A stretch of DNA of 64,000 bases. Origin: Cryptomeria japonica (Eukaryota > Streptophyta > Pinopsida > Cupressales > Cupressaceae). Location: the NCBI RefSeq assembly GCF_030272615.1, contig NC_081406.1, positions 473,114,400-473,178,399 on the forward strand, written 5' to 3'. Below the pieces are notes generated by a model. That model worked only from the letters and a program-made list of their open reading frames with translations, was not told where the DNA came from and did no database searches. Each line of letters opens with the position of its first letter. Positions within the stretch are counted from its first letter, which is position 1. This document shows positions 45,354 through 56,517 of this stretch, piece after piece. Both the position numbers and the translations under genes were made by a program.

Positions 45354-46614
45354 TGAACAGGGGAAAAGACTTGTGAGGTGGATTAGATAACAAACATGCA
45401 AATCAAACATATAATCACATGAAAACCAAAGACATAATTTGAAATGCTCAAAGCAAGGACAAATGCATGTACCTCACAAACCAATACCCTCTCCTTTGGA
45501 TGGAGCCTGATGAAGTGAAGGCGCCCCTTGACGATGCTCTACTTGATGTGCTCCTCTTGCTTGCTTGATGTAGATGGCTCTCCAATGTTGTGCACAATAT
45601 AAAATGGATTTTAGGAGGATGATATGGATAAAATGGGTAAGTGTGGATGAGATATGATTTGGACATGATAAGGTTGCTAAGATGATTTCCTAGGCTCAAA
45701 AGGGTAGCATAAGATTATTGAATTTGGAGATGAAGAATGAAGGGATGGAATCCTCAATTTATAGGAAGAGGAGAGGAAAAATGGATGGCTAGGATTTCTT
45801 GTGAGATCCCACAAGGCCCAAGAGAGGGTGTGGAGACCAAGAGATATGCCTTAAAGGCATTTCTTGTCTCCACACTCCTCAAGGTACATTGGGAAGACTT
45901 CCCAAGGTACCTTGAGAAGAGCAAGGTGCATTGGGAAGACTTCCCAATGTGCCTTGAGAGGAGCAAGGGATGTGACATTCCTTGAAGAATGGGGAGGAGG
46001 AATTTAAAATTCTCCAAAAAGGGATAATGATGGGGATTGGAGGAATAAGAAGGAATTAAAAACTCCTTGGGAGAGGAGATGCCTAGAGGATTGTGAGACT
46101 TTGAAAATCTCACATTCATCTAGGAAAAGAGCATTAAAAGCTAGTGGTTGGATGGAAGGGACAAGGAGTTGACTTTATGACTAATCATGATGATTAGCCA
46201 TTAACAACTCATTAGGAGGGGGATTAGAGGAAGTGTTAGGTGGGATTAGGATTTGTAGGAGGATTTGGCTAGGAGAGAGAATAAGTGGAGGGAATTAAAA
46301 ATTAGAAGAATAAGGTTAAGTGAGTTTAGGGAGTTTCTAAAAGAATTTATTAGGTTAATGATGAATTAAGAGGATGATTTGTAGGAATCATGTAGGTTAA
46401 CTAACTAATTGAAATTAATTAGCCAAGAGGAAGATTTTTGAGGATTTAATTTTTTAGAAGAATAAAGAAAGGGATTGATTTATTAAATAAATCAGTCACA
46501 TACTATAGTGATAATATTAATTATATTTAATTAATATTGAGGAGAATTTGAATTAACATAATTAATTAATTAATTATGTGAGGAATTAAAAATAATTATT
46601 TTTAAGTGTCTACA
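45354..46614 (-). repeat. Tat 5' LTR
   Basis: 1,261 bp, the partner of 15366-16650. TATA box on the minus strand at about 45756-45765. The U3 holds a strong palindrome, CATTGGGAAGACTTCCCAATG at 45929-45949, inside a 42-bp tandem duplication; in the 3' LTR the arms are partly lost by C-to-T changes. Confidence 0.93.
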
Positions 46615-46733
46615 TAAACCACTTTGTGTACACCTCTCCAACACATTAAATGACCTTTTTTGTTCCTATCAATTCCCCTGCAACCTGCAACTTCTTGACC
46701 TAGTTGACATATCAATGACAACATGTGCCAATA
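46615..46733 (-). repeat. Copia A 5' LTR, piece 3 (U3 start)
   Basis: From the Tat TSD to GTGCCAATA. Its end, CTAGTTGACATATCAATGACA followed by ACATG, parallels the terminal ACCAGTTGACATCAATGAC-ACACA of the solo LTR at 54850-54883. This marks the outer edge of element A; the flanking pentamer GAAGC (46734-46738) would be its TSD. Confidence 0.65.
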
Positions 46734-47185
46734 GAAGCCTCTTCACAAACTATCTTTCACACTTTTTTCGTATCAAATATGCTTGGACATCATTCATATC
46801 TACTTCACATTAATTCACATTCATCCCATGCACAACTCATACATCCGCACATCTATATATACAAGATAATTCATTGAAACTCTCAACTAGGTAAGTCACA
46901 AACAAAATAAGAAATATTACTTAAATTAGGCCACCCAGACCCAAAACATCAATTGCAGTCCACTCCAAGAGATAGAGGGGACCTAAACATAGCACAACAT
47001 ATCCAAAAAGCACATGCTAACACATCATCCAAAGTTGGTATCAAATTAAATATGTAGATGAACAATAAAGCACACCAATTGAAAGACCCAAAAACATCCC
47101 CCAATGCACAAAACACAATGCGAATCTACACACACCACGATGAGACTCATATCAACACCTAAACTCAACCACAAAAACATATCCA
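46734..47185. other. Unassigned A/T-rich stretch
   Basis: About 450 bp, A/C-rich on the plus strand, between elements A and F. No coding frame, LTR edge or promoter that I can support, apart from a short CTATATATACAAG at 46853-46865. Confidence 0.4.
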
Positions 47186-47625
47186 TGTAGAAGTTGATAT
47201 TCAACCACAAGAGGCAAGAATCATCTACAAGAAAAACACCTATCACGCTAAAGAGATCAATCAAATATTGTATGCTCTATAACAACTAGAGAATTTTGTA
47301 TTATTGTACAAAATAATATTGGAGATTCAATATTGAAGGTACACAATATTGGAGGTACAATTACAATTATCTAATGGCTTGTTTTATAGAAAGAAAAATA
47401 TTCCCTAATCTTAAAATTAGAAGAACTAAATCAATGCAAAGTAGGAGCTAAATTAAGCTCAACTACAAGCTATAAAAGCTAACTAGAAGTGCATCTAAGT
47501 GAACTCGGGCTAAAAAAGAATAACACCTAGATAAAATAAAGCACCTAAGTTTAGATTAAGTGAAAAATAAATAAAAGAACTTAATTAATAAATAATTAGA
47601 TAATTTTCTTAAAATTACTCCAACA
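47186..47625 (-). repeat. Element F 3' LTR
   Basis: 440 bp, TGTAGAAGTTG..TTACTCCAACA, followed by TCCTCCCTTAAG, the PPT on the minus strand (47626-47637). Confidence 0.82.
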
Positions 47626-49241
47626 TCCTCCCTTAAGATTAACTTAGGGATAGGATAAAGAGCTAATGATGAATGAAAAATGCATGCATGAATAAGTCTC
47701 GACAACAAAATCCTGATTAGGTACTCATGTACAAACCAATGCAAAGCAATACAACTCACACCAATGAGATCTCTCTAAAAGGAGAAAAAAGAAAGAGAAC
47801 ACATGCGAAAAAACCCCTCTCCAAAAGTCAGAGATACAATTTAAGAGGTACTATATGTGACTAAGATGAGGGACTCCAAGTGTCCCCGCAAGTATAGAAT
47901 CACTCACCAAAGTACAACAAATATCCCCCCCATAAGAGAGAGAATGAGGATAATAATCCCCCCAATGTACAAGTAGCTCATATGCCAATGACAAATGTCT
48001 AAAGAGATAACATGATCCACTGCCTACAAACAATAGTTCTCCCCTTTGGAAAAAACCAATCCATTGGAAATAGGTGAAGCCAATCCCATAAACTGGAAGA
48101 TGTAGGAATCCAATTCTGAATATATGATGATGTCTCTGAAAACTGTTCATGTGTTCCCAAGTCCTTGGGTGATGAATATGCCAAAAACCAATCAAGTACA
48201 TGCCCAATCACAATAGAAGGTGACAAACAAGAAACCAATGGAAGTTGATTTCGAACAAGCTCCAAAGACAAACATGGTGTAACAACAATTGTGATATGAC
48301 TATCATCAAATAAGAGAGATAAACCCTCAAATGTGTCCTCCAAATCTAAAATATGAGATTCCACAAACAATGAAGCAATGTCTATCAAATAGGAATCCCA
48401 ATCATGACTACAAATAGATGAATCATCCTACTTAACAAGAATAAGGGTCTAAATTAATGAAGGTACAACAATTGTCTCTACTGCTGGAGAAGGACCAACT
48501 TGAGATTTTGATGCACACTCAACAAAGAATTAAAAATAATTATGTGAGAAATTAGGACGCATTTCATACCCATGCTAATTTCTCCCACAATATTTACACC
48601 TACAACCCTTATACATTATTCACTCTTTGAGATAATCTCCAAAAATGATGCAAAAACAAAAACCCTCAATATAAATAGAGACTCAATTGGTATGTATCCC
48701 AAAAAGGAAAAGATTTACATATCTAAGTACATGATGAAAATTCTATAATAAAGGACTTGATATCTAAATTTGGAACTTTGAGAGCTTTTTGATGATGTGT
48801 AGAAGTCAAAAAATGAAGGCCAAATGTGCAAGATATGGCCCCAGAAGTGTGAAACTCAAGGCTAACTTTAGAGGCTTGGTACATAAAGTTGGTGCATAAT
48901 CTAATCAAACCATCTTCCCAATAATATATCATTTTCCTAATTTTAACTTCATATGACAAAGTTATGGGCAAAAAACCGAAGGTAGGTATTTGAGGGTAAT
49001 GAGCTAAAAATAGAGAAACACTACTAAATTTAGCTTGGAGGTTGTTTTGGTTGTAAAATTGGATGATAAGACTGCTAATGCAAGTTATACATACCTTTTG
49101 TGTAGATTTGGCCTTTATTTTAAAAAAATTGAAACTCAAAAAACTTTTAATAAAAAAAATTGATTAAAATAAAAAAAAATTAAACCAAAAAAAAGTTGAG
49201 TGAATTTTTCTTTTCAATGTGCGATTTTTTAAGCACTGATT
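47626..49241 (-). other. Element F internal region, 3' part
   Basis: 1.6 kb. The longest minus-strand frames (48388-47999 and 48207-47851) are unremarkable and overlap in different frames. The stretch at 49130-49200 is a run of A-rich words (AATAAAAAAAATTG). Nothing else I can support. Confidence 0.45.
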
Positions 49242-50484
49242 TGTTAGACAGTTCAAATAACTAGAAGACAACTCAGACAGGGGGGGTGAATCAATTGTCA
49301 CAGATTACTAGAACCTTGAGCAATTAAAACTTTAATACCAAAACCCAAAACATTAATACCAGAATGCTTAAACCAAATACCGGAATAGTAGTTAAATCAA
49401 TTAAGCATAAACAATAATCACAGAATAAGTACCATCCACATGACACCAAGTTTTATAGGTGGAAAACCTGATAAAGGGAAAAACCACGGTGGGAAGCCTA
49501 CCCACAGTCAGATAATACTTCTGCAATAAGTATGTGAATTACAATTGAGGGGTCTGCACTTGCGGGAAGGCCAACAGCCTAGAGTGTGTTGCTCATCACA
49601 AAAAGAGTCTCAGTGACTACATAGAAATCCAGCCTACAATCTGGAAGAAGTGTTTGAACTGAAAAGATAGCATCTCCTATGCCTGAGTATAGTTCTGGTT
49701 AAGCTCAATATCGAAGGACTAAATCCTCTTACATAAACCCTATTCAATCTTCAGTGAACAACCAATTTCTCTGCCTGAATGATATTACATTATTCGCACA
49801 TTACATATCTATATCCCATTCCTATATCTTATCCTTATATGATCTACAATGAGATCTTACATCTATATATACAAACCCTCGACCATAAATAATCAGGTTG
49901 GCCACCAGACAATTAACCAATTACATAATTACAAAACATGTCGGCCTTAGACCAAACAAAGAATATCCAACGCATAAGACATCCCAAAAACACATCGAGA
50001 GATCCAATCCACACGTTTCATTAAATCGGTCCATAACCTAGATAAATTAGGACCCAATATAGGTCCACATGCTAAAGAAATGATCTCCATCTGCCAATTC
50101 TCAAACATGATCACCAGTAGCATCCTGAAACTCCACCAAAAATTGCACCAACACCACTTATGAATATCATCAAATATCTTCATCAAAAGCTTTGTCGGTG
50201 AAACCCTCGTCGAAACCACAAGCCAAGCTTCCAAGCAAACAAGATAGCATTTGATCACCAAACCAAAACCAACTGACTAAATATGAACCTGAGTATCATG
50301 AATAAGCTAGTTCCATAGCCAAACCATACCGGAGCCTACTGGATCATGTCGGTTCCAAACCAACCAGAAACTACTCAACCTACCGAGACTAGAAGGGTGT
50401 CGGTAAAGCATCCAAATAGCTAGTGTTGACATCAATGACAAAATATCAATGCAACACATAATCAATTCCTCCAAATGGCCAACA
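49242..50484 (-). repeat. Nested LTR, C/D-like copia family
   Basis: TGTTAGACAG..CAGACAGGGGGGGTGAATCAATTG at the left and GACAAAATATCAATGCAACACATAATC..GGCCAACA at the right match both edges of the LTRs at 55125-56320 and 58916-60057. There is no PPT or PBS next to it, so it is a solo LTR. The flanks TGATT and TGTAA do not form a clear TSD, so a rearrangement is possible. Confidence 0.75.
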
Positions 50485-50889
50485 TGTAACACCATCATTA
50501 TAGTATGTCCGTATGGATTTTTACTTGCACAAAAAAATGTGCTGGTCAATTTTCACCAAAAAAAATTGACCTCTGATTTCAATGATTTGATAGGCGATCT
50601 TAGGGTTTTGGGGGCCTTTTGAGAGCAATGGTAACCTCCGTTTTGTGCCAAAGTGCCCAAATTTTTTAGCTACCCCCATATTTTGCCTCTATTTGTGTGT
50701 CATCGGCCAATTTGACCTAATTTTTCAACAACTTGATTTTTTTGATGAAATAGCAATCATTCTTAAGGATTTTCAATGTTGCAAATGCAATGGTAACCTT
50801 TGCTTGAGACCAATGTGCACAAAAAATTTACCTCAAGTTGGATCCCTCAAGTATGCAAATAGGAACTTGCTAGAAAAGCTCTGATACCA
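50485..50889 (-). other. Element F internal region, 5' part, with PBS
   Basis: About 400 bp of F leader. GCTCTGATACCA at 50877-50888 (TGGTATCAGAGC on the coding strand) is the PBS. A minus-strand coding frame is not evident. Confidence 0.6.
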
Positions 50890-51312
50890 TGTAGGAGCTA
50901 AGATTGTGATGTGATACCATGTAGAATTTGATGATCAACCACATGAGCCAATAATCATCTGCAAGTAAAACACCTATCACACAAAAGAGATCAAGCAAAT
51001 ATTGTATGCTTTATAACAATGATATTGAAGATTCAATATTGAAGGTACACAATCTTGGAGGTACAATTACAATGAATGAATGACTTCCTTTATAGAAATC
51101 AAGAGATGCCCTAATCATAAAATTAGAAGAACTAAAGCAATGCAAAGTAGGAGCTAAATTAAGATCAACTACAAGCTATAAAAGCTAACTAGATAAACTC
51201 AAACTAAAAAGGCATAACACCTAGATAAAATAAAGCACCTAATTTTATCTTGTGAAAAAGAAATTAAAGGACGTAATTAATAAATTATTAGATAATTGTC
51301 CTAAAATTACTA
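50890..51312 (-). repeat. Element F 5' LTR with duplicated edge
   Basis: Homology to the 3' LTR starts at 50920 (TGTAGAATTTG), but GATACCATGTAG occurs twice, at 50883 and 50913, so a 30-bp segment separates PBS and LTR. At the far end the match stops at ATTACT (about 51312). It is followed by another, weaker copy of the LTR's inner part (ACTAAAAAGACATGATCTAGATAAG at 51323-51347), which suggests a rearranged second LTR. Confidence 0.65.
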
Positions 51313-52396
51313 TAATTTGGACTAAAAAGACATGATCTAGATAAGACACATCACCTCAATTAGCTGGAACCTAGACCAGTTGATAGCAATAAACTCAAAA
51401 CACAATAACTTCACTTCCCAACCAAACCATCACTAGAAAACTAAACTAGAACATTTCACAAACCAAATGAACATGTCCTTCAAGCCACAACACTTAATTT
51501 CACATATCAGAGAATCGCCAAGCATTCTCTAGACCTGTTTTGATAGACACCCCACTATCAGAAGCAACAACAAACTCAAACATCTAAGCAACAAAGGACC
51601 TACAAAATTTATAATGCAATGTACATAGATCATAAACATTATGTCCAGAACCATACTCCATAATCTTCACATACTAGAGGAATGCAAATCATTTTTCCAC
51701 TAAGACATTAAATACTCTTCCATGCATATTGAAACTTCTACTACACCAAACTTCCAAAAGAACCTCATACTTACATAACATCACTATGAGACCACACAAA
51801 AAACTCAGAACACCCACTTCTGGACCACCTGCAACATATAGTGACATCAATGACAACACTAGACATGTTGACATCAATGATAACACAACAGAACATAACT
51901 CAAGTTTCCAATAGTCCACTTATGTGTCTTCATTACATTTTGATTATCAAATTTGATAGAGGGCATGTCAATTGGCACTATTTCTTGGAAATATAGAGAA
52001 TTGGTCCTCTACAAAAAGCAAGGTGGAGAGCACCAAGAAACTTGAATGACTCAATACTAATAATGAAATTAATCATGATATTTGCAGGCTTTGTGCTCCT
52101 CTCATATTTTTTTGCTCTTGTTCTCTTGTTTCTTTTACATATTTATATCAAAACCATTTTCTAGTGTATATTCTTCTTCTATGCAATTCATGAAATCAAA
52201 TTTTACCATTCTTTAGCTTGCATTATTTTCTTCGCTTCATAGTTTAATAATAGTCATTCTTGTGGATTGTTTTCCATGAACCGTGGTATTCATTTTGGTA
52301 TGATTTTCTTTTGGGATATGATATGGACGGGAACTATAAACAAAATATGATGCATATACCATCACCACTTCTCAAAACCTCTTAATGAATGATAGA
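51313..52396. other. LTR scraps and unassigned sequence
   Basis: 1.1 kb without a gene. It includes the F-like fragment at 51323-51360 and, at 51840-51895, ACATCAATGACAACACTAG and GTTGACATCAATGATAACA, which echo the U3 start of the copia LTRs in this window. The rest (51900-52396) is A/T-rich with no feature I can support. Confidence 0.45.
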
Positions 52397-52401
52397 AACT
52401 C

Positions 52402-54883
52402 TATTGGACACAAGATGCCACTAAGAGGGGGGCGAATCAGTGATTTCCAAAACTCTTAGCCATTTATTCCAAAGAGTGAGTACCGGTTGTCAATGCAAAC
52501 ACTAAGTAAACCTATAGGTGAGACAAGGAAATATCTCACAATGCAACCAAACAAAGGGATATCACATAGCACCAGTATATACAAGTAAAACCCAAGACGG
52601 GAAAAACCTCATTGAGAAAAGTTGTTGGAGTCTACTACTCCAATCTAGCCTCACAATGAAAACATTGGTTACAACATTTAGGGCACCAAACCCTGCACTG
52701 AGCTCCAACTCAGTGATAACAATACAGTATATCAAAATAATACAATAGTTGTATCCTGATTACAAATGAGTTATGTAACCTATGCAAATAATCTCTCTCC
52801 ACCGGTTTCTCTCCTAGTCAGCTTTACCGGTAGTATTCTTTTTCTTCCACTTTACCTCCTCTTTATTAGTTCACACTCCCCTACCTTACCGATTCACTCC
52901 TATCACCTGTCATACTACCTCTTCCTTGTTTGATCTTTGCTTGTTGTTGTTGCCTTATCGGTTCAGGCTCTATAGGTTGTCTATCTTTGCACTTGGTTAT
53001 CGATGACTTCCACAGTACCAGTTAAATCATGCTCTATCCTTCACCTCATTAGATCTCCTTCAACACTCTCTCTTCATGATTCACTCTGTCTTCTTCCTTC
53101 ATACCAGTGAAAACCATACCGGTTTATACTATTGTTAAACTCTATAACAATTTATCAGTTGCCTTGGCCTTAAAAGTTAAATCAATTTTAAAACCTCTTA
53201 CTGGTTGCACATCCAAATGCTCAGTTGCTTCACTCTCATAGTTAGATCAACTCTTTTCTTTCAACTAGCATCACACATTCTAGCAACACCAATCCATCTA
53301 GTCTTCGGTTTGCATACTTATAGCTAAGCTTTCCCACCAAAACACAAATTCAAACTTTTGGTGCACTAGGGTTTCTTCCACTAATCATGAGGAGTATCAA
53401 ATCCAATTAGATCTCATTCTGTATGAAGACTGACAACATGTAAGCAATCATACATCACCACTATATCTCCTCTCTTCCAAAGCATGTTTGCTATACTTAG
53501 CAAACACAAACCATTCGTCGGCTTGGCACTTGGTCAATCACCATAAATGGTCCAGTGGTTTGCATCATCTACTTTGATATGCACCCAAACACTCTACATT
53601 GATCAGTGCATCCCATCGATCTCCTCTGTTTAACCTGCCTCGATCCGCAAACCTTCTGCAACACATCCTATGATTTTTGGGTCTTCATTTAATGTCACCT
53701 GACTCTGTAACTACCTCATCGGTGCACACTCCATCTACCACTTCATGCATGTTTGACACCTCGACTCCACATGGCACCTTTGTCGGCATCCACCTTGGCT
53801 CACTACGTTGGTCCAACTTAGTCACCAACCAAAAACACACAACCGGTGTATGCTTCATACTATCAGTCCATCTTTGCCTACCAGCTCTCTAACCCTGTCA
53901 GTATATCTTTCCTTATCAACTAACCTTCACACCTTCACCTTCCTTGTGCCAGTGGATCATGTCAATGCTTGCAACCCAGCTTACTCATCTTCATCTTGAG
54001 AGCATTTCATTTGTGCTCTTTCTTGCATACCGATAGCCCTGTTTACCGGTGGACATTACTTCTGCCTTCATGTTGATAACATTCATGATAAAATCATGCA
54101 AGAAGTCTTCAACTGTCATAGCATCAATCTGCAACTACATTCTGGTTGCACTCTCTTTCTAAAGCTAAATCTTTCCTTCTCCTTCATCTGACAAGTTCCC
54201 CTCTTAGCCAGTTTGTCAAAGTGACACACACATCACCCCTTGCCTGTTATCGTAGCTCATTTTCTTATTGTGTTAATTAGGTGCACATCTTTGATCTCAC
54301 ATGTTGGAGGCTCACTAATATCATCTACTCTATGCATCCAATCACCTGCCTTTGCTTACTCTGACTATCTTATCCTAGAGAGTCATGATGTATGCCATGT
54401 ATGTTGGGGGACAAGCAAGGTATTACTACTTACCGATGGGAAGAATAGAAAATTGCACTTCAACTGCCAAACACAAGTGGAGGAGGATCTATGTCACCTT
54501 TTGTCCAATTGTGTGACTTCCTTGTTATTGGGCAGATGCAACTTCCTTACAATCCTCAGCCAACAATCTTTCTTCAGTCTTCTCTTCATCCAGGGACAAC
54601 CTCATTTACCGGTGGGAGTCCTGTTAGATGACATCACACTAGCATATCAGTGGCCTATTCACTCTATAGTCTTACTGGTCATCATCTTATCGGTTAGTAC
54701 CAACATGTATACTAACATGTTCATCGACTCGTTCACCGGGCATCAGTTTCTTCACATATACTAACATCAACTTGTATACCGATGACTTTAGCTTTCATAC
54801 CGATTGACCTCATCTTCACACACTATCGATTGACATCCATGAAAGTTATACCAGTTGACATCAATGACAACACAATTCCAACA
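52402..54883 (-). mobile_element. Solo LTR, 2.48 kb, copia A-like
   Basis: TATTGGACACAAG..ATTCCAACA with a perfect TSD, AACTC at 52397-52401 and 54884-54888. The left edge carries AAGAGGGGGGCGAATCAG, then CCAAGACGGGAAAAACC, GTTGGAGTCTACTACTCC and GGGCACCAAACCC, also found near the PBS-side edge of element A's LTR (9600-9720). No internal region remains. The plus-strand ORF 54240-54764 has no recognisable motif. Confidence 0.88.
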
Positions 54884-54888
54884 AACTC

Positions 54889-55119
54889 TTTTTTCACTCA
54901 ATGGTTTGGGTAAATCTCTTAAATAAACTATAACAAATCAAGGAGTTGATTAGAATGTCTATAAAAAAACTAGTCTTTTAATGGCATTCCAGACTACAGT
55001 GAAAATTAAACTTTTCAAGCATGTGGCCCTAATCTATCCACGCCTCCTAAAACCTTTCCTCTTTACATGCTAGTAAAAATATATCTTCATAACTTCTTTC
55101 AATGTGGTCCATCATCTCT
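54889..55119. other. Unassigned sequence between two LTRs
   Basis: About 230 bp that continues the sequence left of 52397, interrupted by the solo LTR. No gene or signal seen. Confidence 0.5.
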
Positions 55120-55124
55120 ATAGC

Positions 55125-56320
55125 TATTAGGATAATCGGTGAACAACTAAGAGGGGGATGAATCAATTGTTAGCAAATTATGTAAATTAAAGCAATTGAA
55201 ACCTTATACCGATATAACTGATTAAGCATTAAAGCATAAATGAAAACCAGAGAATCAATACCATTCAACCATAACACATAACACCATGATTTGTACGTGG
55301 AAAACCTCAATGAGAAAAAAAAACATGGTGGGAATCCCTACCCACAGTCATATGATACTTCTGCAGCAAGTATATGAATACAATAGGGGCCTGCACATGC
55401 AAGAAGGCCCACTGCCTAGAGTGCACTACTCATCACAATGGATTCGCACTGACTACAAAGATGTCAACCACCTCAATATGTTTGGACTACAATCCAGAGA
55501 GAAGAACTGTCGGTAATAGCATCAAACATGCCAGATTATAGTTTTGGTTAAGCTCAATACCAGAGGTCTAAAACCTCTTACATAAACCCAACTTGATCAC
55601 CTATGATTGACAAAATCCTTTGCACAAATTATTATTACATTATTCACTCATTGCCATGATACATGATCTACAATGAGATCTTACATACATTTATACCAAC
55701 CTAGGACCTAACCAATTAGGTCAGCCACACAAATGATAATACAATAGATCAATTACATAATCCTGAAATAAAAGCATAACACATGTCAGCCTAAGGCCAA
55801 ACAAATATCATCCAATCAATAAAACATCCTGAAAGTGCATTGGAGGATCCACCAACACGTTACATGCAAACCGGTCCATAACCTAGATAGCACCAGATCT
55901 AAATTAGATCCACTCATGCCAAAGAAATGACATGAATCAAATGAGGCACGAACACGATCACCATCAGCATCTTGAATTCCTTCTAGACGTTGCACCAACA
56001 CCACTTATGCATAACATCAAAAATCTTCAATAAAGCTCTGTCAATGAAACCCTTACCGAATCAATAAAGCAATCTTACTAGAACATAAGATAGCATCTGA
56101 TCATCAAGTCAATACCAATTGACTGAAACATACTTCAGAAGCATATGAACCATCCATACAAACATATCCCACCAACCAGATCATACTGGTGGCAATCAAC
56201 TGATTGTATTCCCAATCCAATCCACCTATCGGAAGTCATTAACCAACCAAAACAACAAGTGTTGACATCAATGACAAAACATCAATGCAACACATAATCA
56301 ATTCCATCATATGGCCAACA
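55125..56320 (-). repeat. Copia element D, 3' LTR
   Basis: 1,196 bp, TATTAGGATAATC..ATATGGCCAACA, left flank ATAGC (candidate TSD). The edges match the LTR of element C. It is followed by ATCTCCCCCTTTGGCAT, the PPT on the minus strand (56321-56337), so this is a 3' LTR and not a solo one. Confidence 0.85.
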
Positions 56321-56517
56321 ATCTCCCCCTTTGGCATTAATGGCAACACTAGATGTGAAAAACATCCAAGTGCCAAGAAGATGCCAAATAAGTCTCCCCC
56401 AATGTAAAACCACCAACAATCTCCCATGAAATGATATAGCAATGAAGCTTTGAACCAAAACTAAAACAAAAGGACCAAATACAGCCAAACTCCCCCTAAG
56501 GAGTACAATCAATAAAT
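56321..56517 (-). other. Copia element D, PPT and 3' untranslated fragment
   Basis: The PPT ATGCCAAAGGGGGAGAT is followed (minus strand, upstream) by about 180 bp like the 3' UTR of element C (compare 60058-60300: CAACACTAGATG.GAAAAACATC, CTCCCCCTAAGGAG). It is cut at 56517 by element E; the rest of D is not in the window. Confidence 0.78.

Larger units (their letters stand above)
15366..46614 (-). mobile_element. Ty3/gypsy element, Tat lineage, with antisense PMD gene
   Basis: Complete minus-strand element. LTRs at 15366-16650 and 45354-46614 both run TGAA..CTACA in plus orientation (TGTAGACAC.. on the coding strand). The flanks are GAAAC (15361-15365) and TAAAC (46615-46619), a TSD with one change. 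The PPT is at 16651-16664 and the PBS at 45331-45353. Without the nested 14.0-kb composite it is about 17.2 kb. Two RNase H domains after RT place it in the Tat lineage; the gene on the opposite strand between pol and the 3' LTR is the kind of extra ORF reported for some Tat elements. The LTRs are very similar, apart from a 24-bp length difference near 15806 and scattered substitutions. Confidence 0.92.
1..46733 (-). mobile_element. Copia element A (Ty1/copia), nested host element
   Basis: Minus-strand copia element; its 3' LTR lies beyond the left edge. Order along the minus strand is 5' LTR, PBS, gag, protease, integrase, RT, RNase H. The coding part is split by insert S1, and the 5' LTR (9465-46733) is split by insert X and by the Tat element. 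The sum of the three LTR pieces (about 2.57 kb) matches the 2.48-kb solo LTR at 52402-54883, whose two ends look alike, which supports joining them. The right end reads GTGCCAATA at 46725-46733, a decayed form of the family's CCAACA terminus. Many stops and one frame change between gag and pol mean it is dead. The extent of the 5' LTR across the inserts is inference from matching ends and TSDs. Confidence 0.78.
47186..51312 (-). mobile_element. Small LTR element F, non-autonomous
   Basis: Direct repeats at 47186-47625 and about 50920-51312 share AAACACCTATCAC, CAATATTGAAGGTACACAAT, GCAATGCAAAGTAGGAGCTAA and ACACCTAGATAAAATAAAGC. The coding strand is minus: PPT CTTAAGGGAGGA next to TGTTGGAG at 47625, and PBS TGGTATCAGAGC at 50877-50888. 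The internal 3.3 kb (minus the nested LTR 49242-50484) has no protease, RT or integrase; a 48388-47851 minus-strand frame (LELVRNQLPLVSCLSPSI) shows no known domain. The outer end of the right LTR is lost or altered. Confidence 0.75.

Noticed and set aside
49237-50489. TSD for the nested LTR at 49242-50484
   Set aside because: The flanks TGATT and TGTAA differ at two of five positions; not good enough to claim a duplication.
54240-54764. 174-codon ORF in the solo LTR as a membrane protein gene
   Set aside because: No start context, homology or conserved motif; lies within a delimited LTR.
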